Shown here: piece by piece, positions 1 to 8,118 of the stretch
How positions within the stretch are numbered: the stretch's first letter is position 1
Layout of the letters: each line of letters starts with the position of its first letter
From: JAAYAY01 sp964429355
Lineage (GTDB): Bacteria > Planctomycetota > Planctomycetia > Pirellulales > Thermoguttaceae
DNA length: 64,000 nucleotides
Direction: 5' to 3'
Assembly (NCBI GenBank): GCA_964429355.1
Contig: CAYSCH010000005.1
Location: forward strand, 6,971 to 70,970
Translations under genes and position numbers: made by a program
The notes under the pieces: generated by a model
The model's input: only the letters and a program-made list of their open reading frames with translations
What the model was told of the DNA's origin: nothing
Database searches by the model: none

Positions 1-689
1 ACACGCTGGGCCAAAAACGCATTGGCCACCAGTTTGGCCAGTTCTGAACTCCAGATGTTGGTGCGCACGATCCGCTGGGGAGGTACCCAATTGGCATAGA
101 TGGCCGCAAGTTCCTCCAGAGCGGCCTTTCCGGGTTCGGACTCGTCGCAGCCGATCAGGACCCGGTCCGGCTGGAGCAAGTCCTGGATGGCGGTGCCCTC
201 CGCGAGGAACTCCGGATTCGAGAGGACTTCGAAATGCACCTGGCTGTCGCCCGAGTGGAGGATGCGTTTGATGGCCTCGGCCGTACGAACGGGCAGGGTG
301 CTCTTCTCGATCACAATCTTGTCGGACCTGGAGCACTCGAGGATCTTGCGAGCGGTTCTTTCCACGTACTGCAGGTCGGAGGCTTGTCCGGCGCCTTGGC
401 CGAAAGTTTTGGTGGGCGTGTTGACGCTGACGAAGATCATGTCCGCCCTGCGGATGGCAGATTCCACGCCGGTGGAGAAGAACAGGTTTCGGCCCCGGCA
501 ACGGCGAACGATCTCATCGAGCCCGGGCTCGTAGATGGGTAGGTGATCCGAGTTCCAGGCATCGATGCGGGCCTGGTTGACATCGACGAGTTCCACGCGG
601 TACTGGGGACACTTGTCGGCAATCATCGCCATGGTCGGCCCGCCGACGTAGCCGGCACCGATGCAGAGGATGTCTTTTTCAAATTCCAT
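1..689 (-). CDS. ugd: UDP-glucose 6-dehydrogenase, 3'-truncated by window edge
   Basis: Oxidises UDP-glucose to UDP-glucuronate with two NAD+, supplying sugar nucleotides for polysaccharide. About 229 residues are visible. The Rossmann motif GAGYVGG lies near residues 11-17, followed by IYEPGLDE, SVNTPTKT, EKSTLPVRTAEAI and VLSNPEFLAEGTA, all hallmarks of the UDP-glucose/GDP-mannose dehydrogenase N-terminal domain, and then the start of the central helix (SSELAKLVANAFLAQR). The catalytic cysteine domain lies beyond the window. The start ATG at 689 is preceded by GGAAGGA at good spacing. The wording of the motifs (GGPTMAMIA, NLFFSTGVE, NPEFLAEGTAIQDL) resembles the animal/plant UGDH branch more than typical short bacterial Ugd. 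It lies downstream of the GH16 gene on the same strand. Confidence 0.93.
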   Translation of the reverse strand, partial: MEFEKDILCIGAGYVGGPTMAMIADKCPQYRVELVDVNQARIDAWNSDHLPIYEPGLDEIVRRCRGRNLFFSTGVESAIRRADMIFVSVNTPTKTFGQGAGQASDLQYVERTARKILECSRSDKIVIEKSTLPVRTAEAIKRILHSGDSQVHFEVLSNPEFLAEGTAIQDLLQPDRVLIGCDESEPGKAALEELAAIYANWVPPQRIVRTNIWSSELAKLVANAFLAQR

Positions 690-811
690 CGCTGTTTCCT
701 TCCATCACGGTTCGCACCAGCATTACAGGCGCCGCAACCGGTGCCCACTGTGCTGCCTTGATCTTGCGTTTCGCCGTTTTCGTCTCGCTCCTGTGTGCCT
801 GGTCAGGTTCG

Positions 812-1699
812 CTACTTCTGTTTCCACGCCCGCACGTACTCGACGCTGAACGTGGAAGGCAGATCGCTGTCGTCGGGCATCCCGAACCACTGCGGCATGG
901 TTTCCGAATCGAAGATCAGGAACAGCGGTTGGTGCCAGTGCGTGTTCTCGACCGAGCGGACGAGCACACCATCGACATAGTACCTGATCTCGCCCTCGGC
1001 CCAGTCGAGGCCAAAAACGTGGTAGTCATCGGCGAACTGCCAGGGTGCTTCCCAGACGCCGCCGACGCTCCAGTGCTTCTTCTCCTGGGGCGTGCGGAAG
1101 ACGTGGAGGTTCATGTTGTACTTTCGCTCGAAACCCTTGGCCTTGCCGCCGATCTCGAACACGTCGATCTCGGTCAGCCAGCCCGGCGTATCCTCCACCT
1201 GGAACCAGAAGGAACTTGACCCGCCGGAGTTCATCGGCTTGGCCTTGACCTCGTAGTAGCCGTAGCCGGAACGCACCTTGGTGTGCAGAGCGGCGCTGGT
1301 GTAGTCCTTATATCCCTGCTTCTCCGCTTCGGCAGGCAGCTTTTCCTTGCGCATCGTCAGGTGCAACTTTCCATCCGACACCGTGACGTTTGTGTCGCTG
1401 AACAGGGCGGGCTGGCGACCTTTCCACCAGTACATGCCGCGATTCCATTTGTCGAGATCGAGATCCGGGCCCTCGAACTCGTCCGTCATCGGCTCGAACT
1501 TGATCCAGCCGCCCTTGTTGACCTGGTCGGACAGCGGAAAAGCGTCGGTGACGCGCGCCGGTGTCTCGCCCAGGGGGCCGGTCCGGTTCCAAACCTTGGT
1601 CGGACGTTTGTCGGCGGCGGGCTTCGTTTCGCCTTCGGCCGCCGGGGCAGGCTGTGCGATCAACAGGGTCAGGGTAGTCAACAGCGTGGTGTGTAACAT
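812..1699 (-). CDS. Secreted glycoside hydrolase family 16 protein
   Basis: Probable endo-acting beta-glycanase, 295 aa. A signal peptide (about residues 1-20, ending PAPAA) directs export. The GH16 active site ExDxxE is present as EIDVFE, placing the nucleophile at E177, the assisting D179 and the acid/base E182. The jelly-roll context is also typical: YYEVKAKPMNSGGSSSFWF before the motif and FGLDWAEGEIRYYVDG after it. The C-terminal PLFLIFDSETMPQWFG stretch resembles the agarase/carrageenase/porphyranase side of GH16 rather than laminarinases, but the substrate cannot be read from sequence alone. The start ATG has AAGGAG upstream. The gene sits upstream of ugd on the same strand with a gap of about 120 bp. 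Confidence 0.88.
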   Translation of the reverse strand: MLHTTLLTTLTLLIAQPAPAAEGETKPAADKRPTKVWNRTGPLGETPARVTDAFPLSDQVNKGGWIKFEPMTDEFEGPDLDLDKWNRGMYWWKGRQPALFSDTNVTVSDGKLHLTMRKEKLPAEAEKQGYKDYTSAALHTKVRSGYGYYEVKAKPMNSGGSSSFWFQVEDTPGWLTEIDVFEIGGKAKGFERKYNMNLHVFRTPQEKKHWSVGGVWEAPWQFADDYHVFGLDWAEGEIRYYVDGVLVRSVENTHWHQPLFLIFDSETMPQWFGMPDDSDLPSTFSVEYVRAWKQK

Positions 1700-2182
1700 G
1701 TTTCACTCCTTAGGCCAGGCAGCACTTGAAACACGGCTTCGGCGATTCTGATCCTGCTCGTGGCAGGGCCAGTGCCCAATCCCCATCCTCCGGCAAACTG
1801 GCCTGCTGGGAGCCCGATGGGTGAGATGGTATTCTGCCAAATGCCAGGGCCGCTGTGATTCTACCAACCGGGGTTACCCGGTGGTAGAATGGCTGTGGGC
1901 TTGACCGGACGCCCGGGATCGGCTCACGTGTCGATGTTGTGGAAGTCCAGCCGAGTTCCATTCCTTTGGAATGGCGCCGGAGCTTCCTTCGTGATCGATT
2001 TGCGGCTGATTCTGGCGGCGATCGCTTTGGCTCCTATGTTCATCGGCGTGTCAGCCTGGACTCTTGCCACACGCCGAGAAGTTGTGGATCGACGAATTGG
2101 CAGTTGGCACGAAGCGGATTGGCCTGCTGGAATCTTCGAGATGACCATCGTGAACGATAATGTTGAAACGAAAGGTGGCGTG
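1700..2182. other. Divergent intergenic region with a long hairpin
   Basis: This is the promoter region between the GH16 gene (minus) and the M55 peptidase gene (plus). I see no supported gene; an open frame continues upstream of the M55 start from 1889 but lacks a ribosome site and resembles nothing. The notable content is the inverted repeat at 1858-1890. Confidence 0.5.
1858..1890. repeat. Near-perfect inverted repeat (14-15 bp arms)
   Basis: Arms at 1858-1872 and 1877-1890 are complementary apart from one bulged base and are separated by a 4-nt loop. It lies about 160 bp upstream of the GH16 start and about 290 bp upstream of the M55 start, so it is not at a gene end. It could be an operator or an extragenic hairpin element. 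Confidence 0.6.
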
Positions 2183-3031
2183 ATGACAAGTCTTCGCCAG
2201 AAAACGATTTGGCCAATCGGCTGCTTGTTGGTCCTCAGCCTCGGGCTTCCATGTTGGGCTCAGGGGTTCAAGGTCTACATATCGACCGACATGGAAGGAT
2301 GCAGTGGGGTGACGTGCAGTGAACAGGTCGCCGGGGACGAGGGCAAGCAACTGATGACCGGGGATATGAACGCTTGCATTGAAGGGTGCTTTGCCGCAGG
2401 GGCAACGGAAGTTGTGATTCGGGATCATCATGGGGGCGGCGTGAACGTCGATCCACAGGCGATTGACAAACGTGCCAGGCTGATACAAGGCAAGACACCG
2501 GAGAGTCGCTTCACGGATATTGAAGGCTCCGATGCGATGATCTTGCTTGGGTATCACGCAAAGGCACTTACGCCGAACGGCACACTCGCCCATTCCTATT
2601 CTTCGGCATCGATCCAGGGAATGTGGCTCAATGGTCGGGAAGTGGGTGAGATCGGCGTCGATGCGGCGATTGCGGCGGAACACAACGTCCCTGTGGTAAT
2701 GGTTTCTGGGGATGACAAGTGCTGTGCGGAGGCTCGGGCATGGCTTCCCGGTGTAGTCGTCTGCCAGACAAAGGTGGGCACGGGGCCGCAAAGTGCCGAT
2801 GTGCTGCCGTTGGAGGAAGCCCGTCATCTAGTCACGCAGAAGACCCAAGAGGCTCTTGCTGATCGAAAAGAGATTCGGCCGATTAAGATAGAATACCCAG
2901 CGACAATTCGCTGGGACTACTTGCCAAAAGGATCTTTACGAACCCACAACCCGGCGTTCCAACCGTACGACAATCCAAGACGGGTGGAAGAGACTGGCGA
3001 TTCTGTGGAAGCACTGCTGATGACCAATTAG
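2183..3031 (+). CDS. Exported M55 family D-aminopeptidase (DppA-like)
   Basis: M55 zinc peptidases such as DppA cleave D-amino acid containing peptides. The preferred start ATG at 2183 has AAAGGTGG upstream and gives 282 aa beginning with a clear signal peptide (hydrophobic core GCLLVLSLGLPCWAQG). The family motif STDMEG gives ligands D36 and E38. DHHGGG follows near residues 81-86, GYHAKAL near 123-129 and AHSYS near 136-140, then the NGREVGEIGVDA block and SGDD. DppA itself is cytoplasmic, so export here implies work on periplasmic peptides such as peptidoglycan fragments; that is an inference. Downstream, an inverted repeat separates it from the convergent histidine kinase. Confidence 0.88.
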   Translation: MTSLRQKTIWPIGCLLVLSLGLPCWAQGFKVYISTDMEGCSGVTCSEQVAGDEGKQLMTGDMNACIEGCFAAGATEVVIRDHHGGGVNVDPQAIDKRARLIQGKTPESRFTDIEGSDAMILLGYHAKALTPNGTLAHSYSSASIQGMWLNGREVGEIGVDAAIAAEHNVPVVMVSGDDKCCAEARAWLPGVVVCQTKVGTGPQSADVLPLEEARHLVTQKTQEALADRKEIRPIKIEYPATIRWDYLPKGSLRTHNPAFQPYDNPRRVEETGDSVEALLMTN

Positions 3032-3054
3032 CCCCACTCTTCCGCCGACCCATT

Positions 3055-3107
3055 GGCCGTGGATGTTCAAGAGCCGTGTCCCATGAAGATCGTCTTTCTC
3101 CACGGCC
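3055..3107. terminator. Inverted repeat between convergent genes
   Basis: Nine-base perfect arms at 3055-3063 and 3099-3107 flank a 35-nt loop in the 160-bp gap between two convergent stop codons. There is no U tract, so an intrinsic terminator is only a possibility. Confidence 0.3.
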
Positions 3108-3193
3108 GGCAATCGGCCCCAGGGGCTGTGTAGCCGGGCACCTTGCCGGAACAGAGGTGGGGCGATTCGGATGGGCAACCGCGGGCAGACAAG

Positions 3194-4972
3194 TTACCCT
3201 TCCGCCGTTCCGTGGTGGATGTGGCGTTGGATCGTGCGGATCAGTTCGTGGCGATCGATCGGCTTGGCCAGATACTCATTGCATCCCGCGTCGAGAATTG
3301 CCTGGATCTCATGCTTGGAGGCATGGGCGGAAAGAGCGATGATCGGGCCGCGGTAGCCCATGTCTCGCAGCCTGCGAGTTGCTTCGTGGCCGTCCATTTC
3401 GGGCATCTGGATGTCCATGAGGATCACGTCAAAAACCACTTCTGGGCCGTTGACGGAATCCGACGGAAACACGGCCTCCAGAGCCTCTTTTCCGTGCTTT
3501 GCCAACGTCACCGTCAGGCCGGCTTTCGCCAGGATCAGCGAAATCAGACGCTGGTTGTCGATCCCGTCCTCAACGAGCAGGATTCGGCCGTTGAGCGCCG
3601 GAAGCTTGGCAGTCTCTTGGGAGATGGGGGTCTCCAGCAAGGGCTCGTTTCCGGGTTGGATCATCCGTGCAACGTCGGACAGTGCCACCGGAATAGCCAA
3701 GGTGAAGGTGCTCCCCAGCCCCACAGCACTTTGCATGCGAATCTCGCCACCGAGCAGGCCCGCCACGCGCTGGCAAATCGCCAGTCCAAGGCCGGACCCG
3801 CCGTACTTCCTTGCGGTCGACGAGTTCGCCTGCACAAACGGATCGAAAACTCGTTCCATCTGCTCCGGGGTCATGCCGATGCCCGTGTCGCGGATGTCGA
3901 CCTCCAGATGCTGGTGCCCGAACCGATTCGCTGCGAACCGCGCGACGACACGGATCTCCCCTTGCTCGGTGAACTTGACCGCATTCCCCACCAGGTTGAT
4001 GAGGATCTGCCGCAATCGTAGGGGATCGGTCACGATCGGCTCCGGAATCGGCGTGTCGTAGTCGACCTGAAGCTTTAGCCCCTTGTGTTCAGCTGCTTCC
4101 CGCATCAACACTTCCACGTCCGACAGGATTTCGACCAGGGAACACGTCACCTTCTCCGTCTCGAGCTTTCCGGCCTCGATCTTCGAAAGGTCCAGGAGAT
4201 CGTTGATGATTGCCAGCAAATGCCGCCCGTTCCGGTCGATCGTTCGAGCCGCCTCCAAGTCTTCTCGGTCGCGTAGCCGATGAAGGAGCATTTCCGTGAA
4301 CCCTAGAATCGCCGTCATTGGCGTGCGGATTTCGTGGCTCATGTTGGCGAGAAAATCGCTCTTGGCCTGATTCGCCTCCTCCGCCGCTCGGAAGGACTGT
4401 TCCTTGATCGCGTGCTCCTCCTGTTCTCGCATCCGCTGCTCGTGTTCCTCAAGGTAGCACGACATCGCGTCGGCCTGCGACATTTCGAGCATCTCGTGCT
4501 CGGCCGTCAGATGTCTTGTACGGACCTCGAGGTAGTTGACGCGCTGCCCGAAATGAAGTGTCGAAGAGACGAACGCTGCAACGACGCGCTGAAAGACATT
4601 CGTCGGTGAGAGTTCAACCGGGAGAGCCTCTGGGGGGAAAAGACATCCCACAATCCGTTCCCGGCCGCCTTGTTCCAGCCGGATCGCCAACGCCTCCTGA
4701 GGTCCCATGTCGGTATCAATGCGGAAGCGGCAATAGGATTCGCTGCCGAGTCGTTCGTGGAGGGCGCGCAGCAGGAGCCTTGCCGCCGGCAAGTTCACCT
4801 GACCGCAGAGGTCGTCGGCAAACGTGAGCTGTCCTGCCGACTCGCCGATCAGGATCAGAGTCGGGGTGAGGTCCCGGAACGATTCGGCGGCCACGGAGGC
4901 CGGTTGGATGTCGGCGCCGCTGTCGGCCGCTTGAATCAGATCGTTGATGTCCTGGAGAATCGCTTCCATCAT
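3194..4972 (-). CDS. Soluble hybrid sensor histidine kinase with receiver
   Basis: A 592-aa two-component kinase with no membrane segment, so it should sense a cytoplasmic signal. Residues 1-150 form an unrecognised input region and 150-205 look coiled-coil. The HisKA H-box MSHEIRTP places the phospho-accepting histidine at H213. HATPase boxes follow: VGNAVKFT, DTGIGM and GGSGLGLAIC. A C-terminal receiver (ILLVED, DVILMDIQMPEMDG with D520, then SAH and KPID) completes a hybrid kinase. There is no HPt domain, so it probably passes phosphate to a separate protein. It starts 8 nt after the HDOD gene stop, so the two form an operon. Start could be the first or second Met. Confidence 0.93.
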   Translation of the reverse strand: MMEAILQDINDLIQAADSGADIQPASVAAESFRDLTPTLILIGESAGQLTFADDLCGQVNLPAARLLLRALHERLGSESYCRFRIDTDMGPQEALAIRLEQGGRERIVGCLFPPEALPVELSPTNVFQRVVAAFVSSTLHFGQRVNYLEVRTRHLTAEHEMLEMSQADAMSCYLEEHEQRMREQEEHAIKEQSFRAAEEANQAKSDFLANMSHEIRTPMTAILGFTEMLLHRLRDREDLEAARTIDRNGRHLLAIINDLLDLSKIEAGKLETEKVTCSLVEILSDVEVLMREAAEHKGLKLQVDYDTPIPEPIVTDPLRLRQILINLVGNAVKFTEQGEIRVVARFAANRFGHQHLEVDIRDTGIGMTPEQMERVFDPFVQANSSTARKYGGSGLGLAICQRVAGLLGGEIRMQSAVGLGSTFTLAIPVALSDVARMIQPGNEPLLETPISQETAKLPALNGRILLVEDGIDNQRLISLILAKAGLTVTLAKHGKEALEAVFPSDSVNGPEVVFDVILMDIQMPEMDGHEATRRLRDMGYRGPIIALSAHASKHEIQAILDAGCNEYLAKPIDRHELIRTIQRHIHHGTAEG

Positions 4973-4980
4973 TGGGGGTG

Positions 4981-5865
4981 TCAGATAGTGAAGAGCCCCA
5001 TGTTGACCGAGACGGCTTCGTCCAAATCATGGGAGAGGATCGAAATGTCTTCCCGGCCCAGGTTCAAGTGCGAGAGAAGAGGCTGCGAAAAGCGCACCAG
5101 CTTGCGTCCCACCGAAGATATCCCTTTCAGTGTGCAAATCAGGTTCGCCACCTCCACGCATCGCACCGTATCGGCTTCATCACCGCGATACCCTTCCGAA
5201 TTGTGGTGAAAGCGTATCCCCGCCCGAACGGCTTCGGGGAATCCCCAGTCCTCCGCGATCTTCTGGCCCAGCATGGTGTGGTCGTAGTTCAGGTGCTCTC
5301 GTTCCACCTCCGTCAGAAGATGCTGGTCGTCGAGCGCTGAAACCATGCTGGCAAATCGCTCGTGGTCGTGCTCGTCTTCCAGAATGATGCCGATATCGTG
5401 CAGCAATCCTGCCAGAAAGACGTCCTCGAAGTTTGCCTTTCTCAGACGCATGGCGATCAATCGCGCACACAATCCGACGGAAACCAGATGCTTCCATAGC
5501 TCCGAACGGTTGTAGGTTCCGTGCGTGTCGCCTGCCTTGAAGAGTTCACCTACGCTCGCCGTGATCGCCAGGTTGCGAATCTGTTTCACCCCGAGGTAGG
5601 CAATCGCCTGCTGAAGATTCGTGATCCGAGTCCGCACTGCGTAAGCCGACGAGTTCACGGATCGAAGAACACGCGAGGCAAACGCCGCATCGCTCTCCAT
5701 GACGGCCTTCATCTCGGCCGCTCCCGAATCCGGATCGTTGGCCACCTCCACGATCTTCAAGGCGACCGTGGGAAGCGTCGAAATCCCGTTCACCCGCCGT
5801 GTAATCCGATCGAGAGTCGCCACAGGACTCGTTTCCGATAGTGTCGCACCCACCCTCACCGTCAT
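4981..5865 (-). CDS. HDOD domain signalling protein
   Basis: HDOD proteins are HD-superfamily relatives, usually without catalytic metal ligands, that act in signalling and gene regulation. The ATG at 5865 is preferred because AAGGGAG sits 7 nt upstream (294 aa); an in-frame Met 18 codons earlier has no such site. The core contains LPTVALKIVEVANDP, IMESDAAFASRVLRSVNSSAY-type text, then LGVKQIRNLAI, and the HD-like LAGLLHDIGIILE followed by DHTMLGQKIAEDWGFPEAV and IRFHHNSEG, a standard HDOD layout. It is the promoter-proximal partner of the hybrid kinase, suggesting the two act in one circuit. Confidence 0.9.
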   Translation of the reverse strand: MTVRVGATLSETSPVATLDRITRRVNGISTLPTVALKIVEVANDPDSGAAEMKAVMESDAAFASRVLRSVNSSAYAVRTRITNLQQAIAYLGVKQIRNLAITASVGELFKAGDTHGTYNRSELWKHLVSVGLCARLIAMRLRKANFEDVFLAGLLHDIGIILEDEHDHERFASMVSALDDQHLLTEVEREHLNYDHTMLGQKIAEDWGFPEAVRAGIRFHHNSEGYRGDEADTVRCVEVANLICTLKGISSVGRKLVRFSQPLLSHLNLGREDISILSHDLDEAVSVNMGLFTI

Positions 5866-6434
5866 CTGTTCTCCCTTCAATGCACCGGGACGCATTCTCC
5901 TCTCAGGTCTCGTTCTCAAATCGGAGACGATCTGGCAGGGATCTGCTGGCCGTCACCAAAATACACAACGATCTTACCGAACAAACATAGGTTAGATTCT
6001 GCGCATTATCACTGCGGACGCCAGATTTGCCGGATCGGATGGCAATGACCGGCTCCGTACGCCTCCTGACAGCTCGTTGCCCCCTCCACAGAAGGATCAA
6101 AGTCCATGCCGCGGGCTACGGTGGTGCTCCAGGGTATATGGTGACGGCCGCGGAGGCCCTCACGGTCGGCAAGGAATGGAATCAGAAGCTTCCCGAGCAA
6201 CCCACACTTGGCGCCCATGACGAGAATCGCGCCGGATGGAAGGGGCGGCGAATACACACACGGAATGTGTTTCTGACACCACACTGGAACCTGCCCCGAA
6301 AACGGTCTGCCGGCGAAAGCGACTTTGCCGGGCACCGAGTGCTTATGGCGCCACGCTTGCCGTCTTGTCTGTCATTGCCGCTCTGGAATACTCGCCCTTC
6401 GCGAGCTTCATGCCGAAATTAGGTCGCACCTTGT
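5866..6434. other. Intergenic region, no supported gene
   Basis: This is 569 bp between the HDOD start and the PilZ stop, both on the minus strand. Overlapping open frames of 108-131 codons exist on both strands, but they have low-complexity Arg/Pro/Ser composition, no convincing start sites and no recognisable motif. Presumably it carries the promoter of the HDOD-kinase operon. Confidence 0.4.
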
Positions 6435-6848
6435 TCAGCGCAGTCCCTTTTCGCTGGGATCGTCGAGCAGCTCGCTGAACTCTCCGCCAATATCGAAGCA
6501 GTGAGCCCCGATCCGGCGGCACCTCTTGACTACGAACACTCGCTGTAACCCGCGCGGGAAGACAATCAGCGCCTGTTCGAGCGGGTACATCTCTTCGCTG
6601 TGCAGGAACCCCATGCCACACCGAGATACGTTCTGTACGATGATCCGCATCCATTCCCGGGATCGCCGCAACGACGGTAGTCCGTCCTGGTACTTGAGAA
6701 TCGCATCCACGGCGCACGGGACTCGAGGAAACCGCCGTTTGTCTTTGTCGAGATCGACAAGGTGAATCGAGCCGCAATTCTCCTTCCGGGTGTCGGGTGG
6801 CACCACGATTTCGCACGGAACCCTCGCGATCGCTTCTGGAATCGTCAT
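6435..6848 (-). CDS. PilZ domain protein
   Basis: A 137-aa protein with a PilZ-like domain. The family's N-terminal RxxxR appears as RRFPR near residues 38-42, followed by the D/NxSxxG-like element as NVSRCGMGF near 73-81, and a beta-barrel tail ending RIGAHCFDIGGEF. These motifs bind cyclic di-GMP in the family. The Asp of DxSxxG is Asn here, so binding is likely but not certain. The start codon overlaps the HD-GYP stop by 4 nt (ATGA), so the two are translationally coupled: a c-di-GMP phosphodiesterase-type protein with a c-di-GMP receptor. Confidence 0.82.
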   Translation of the reverse strand: MTIPEAIARVPCEIVVPPDTRKENCGSIHLVDLDKDKRRFPRVPCAVDAILKYQDGLPSLRRSREWMRIIVQNVSRCGMGFLHSEEMYPLEQALIVFPRGLQRVFVVKRCRRIGAHCFDIGGEFSELLDDPSEKGLR

Positions 6849-7825
6849 TCCTTCACCACCGATTTCAAGGCCTTCACGAACTCCCCGTCGAATTCCCGGT
6901 TACATCCGGTTTCCAGGACTTCCCAGACTTTGCTGGCAGGCAAGCCGCCTCGATAAGGACGTGCGGAAACCATCGCGTCATAGACGTCCGCAACGGCACA
7001 GATCCGTGCCCACGGGTGAATCTCTTCGCCGACGGTCCCCACCGGATAGCCGCGGCCGTCCCATCGCTCGTGATGTTGATAGACCATCATCAATTGGCCC
7101 CAAATCAGATCGTGTCGACCGCACAGCTCAATGAAACCGAGTTTTGGATGCTGCTGAATCGTCTCCCACTGCTCGGCCGACAGCGGTTTCTTCTCGTTCA
7201 ACAGGGCAGGGGCTATCTGCCGCTTGCCGATGTCATGAAGGACCGCCCCTGAAGCCAGGGCGACAATCCCATCGTGCACGCCGAGTCCGATCTGTTGTGC
7301 AATCAAGAGAGACAGGACGCTCACATTGGTCGCATGGGTATAGGTGTAATAGTCATGTTCCATCAGTCTGAGGACTTCGCTGACGGCAAGATTCTCCTCG
7401 GAGATGATGGCAGCCAGCTCGTCCCCATACTCGGCGGCAAAATCGACCAGCTTGCCCGGATTGCGATGGCCAAAAGCCGACTGAAAAACCGCCTGGTTGG
7501 CGATCTTGAGGACGTGGAATCGTCTCGGACCGGGAACCTCGTGATTACGAAGGACCGTTTGGACCAGGTAGTCCCGATAGGCGACATGATCGGCAACTCG
7601 GATGAAGAGCGTCGTGGTGCCTTGTTCCGACAGTCGATCGAAGTCGCTGGATTCCAGCACCAGTCGGCGTTCCCTGTAAAGAACCGGAGACGCGGCCGGG
7701 TCGACGCGCAGATAGAGGTCGAACGGCAACTCCGTCGAGGCGAGGATCGTATCCACCCCAATGGGGAGGTAGTCCGATCGACCAGAAGACGGTCTCGCGG
7801 GACTCGACTCGATACCTGCGCCCAC
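6845..7825 (-). CDS. HD-GYP domain protein
   Basis: Probable cyclic di-GMP phosphodiesterase, 326 aa. The N-terminal half (about residues 1-165) has no recognised domain. The C-terminal half carries HD-GYP hallmarks: the histidine of HATNVS, the HDIGK metal site near 204-208, PKLGF, and HHERWDGRGYP, followed by ARICAVADVYDAMVSARPYR. The start is GTG at 7825 with AGGAGA upstream. It overlaps the PilZ gene by 4 nt. Together with the HDOD protein upstream it makes this a cluster of HD-superfamily signalling genes. Confidence 0.92.
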   Translation of the reverse strand: MGAGIESSPARPSSGRSDYLPIGVDTILASTELPFDLYLRVDPAASPVLYRERRLVLESSDFDRLSEQGTTTLFIRVADHVAYRDYLVQTVLRNHEVPGPRRFHVLKIANQAVFQSAFGHRNPGKLVDFAAEYGDELAAIISEENLAVSEVLRLMEHDYYTYTHATNVSVLSLLIAQQIGLGVHDGIVALASGAVLHDIGKRQIAPALLNEKKPLSAEQWETIQQHPKLGFIELCGRHDLIWGQLMMVYQHHERWDGRGYPVGTVGEEIHPWARICAVADVYDAMVSARPYRGGLPASKVWEVLETGCNREFDGEFVKALKSVVKE

Positions 7826-8118
7826 CGCACGTGTCTCCTGCCCGAGACTGAATCGTGGAACAGAGAACTGCTAGGCAAGAGCGTTCATCTTAAACACACT
7901 GCACTACTTGCCGCCCGAACGAATGGAACCAAATATAGTACGACCACATTCCTTCGATCGACATACAGACGGGCTTGACGTTAGGATTAATTGCACCCAC
8001 AAGAGGGGGTGCCGCAAGGGTGGTGTCTTGTTCAAACCCCGCGAATCGCCAAAACCGACGTGCAATGAGCGCGAATTATCGGAGAAACCTCCAAGGTGTG
8101 GGTTGTCAACGTGTCACT

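Noticed and set aside
6009..6422. Overlapping open frames in the HDOD/PilZ intergenic region
   Set aside because: No ribosome site, no recognisable domain and low-information composition.
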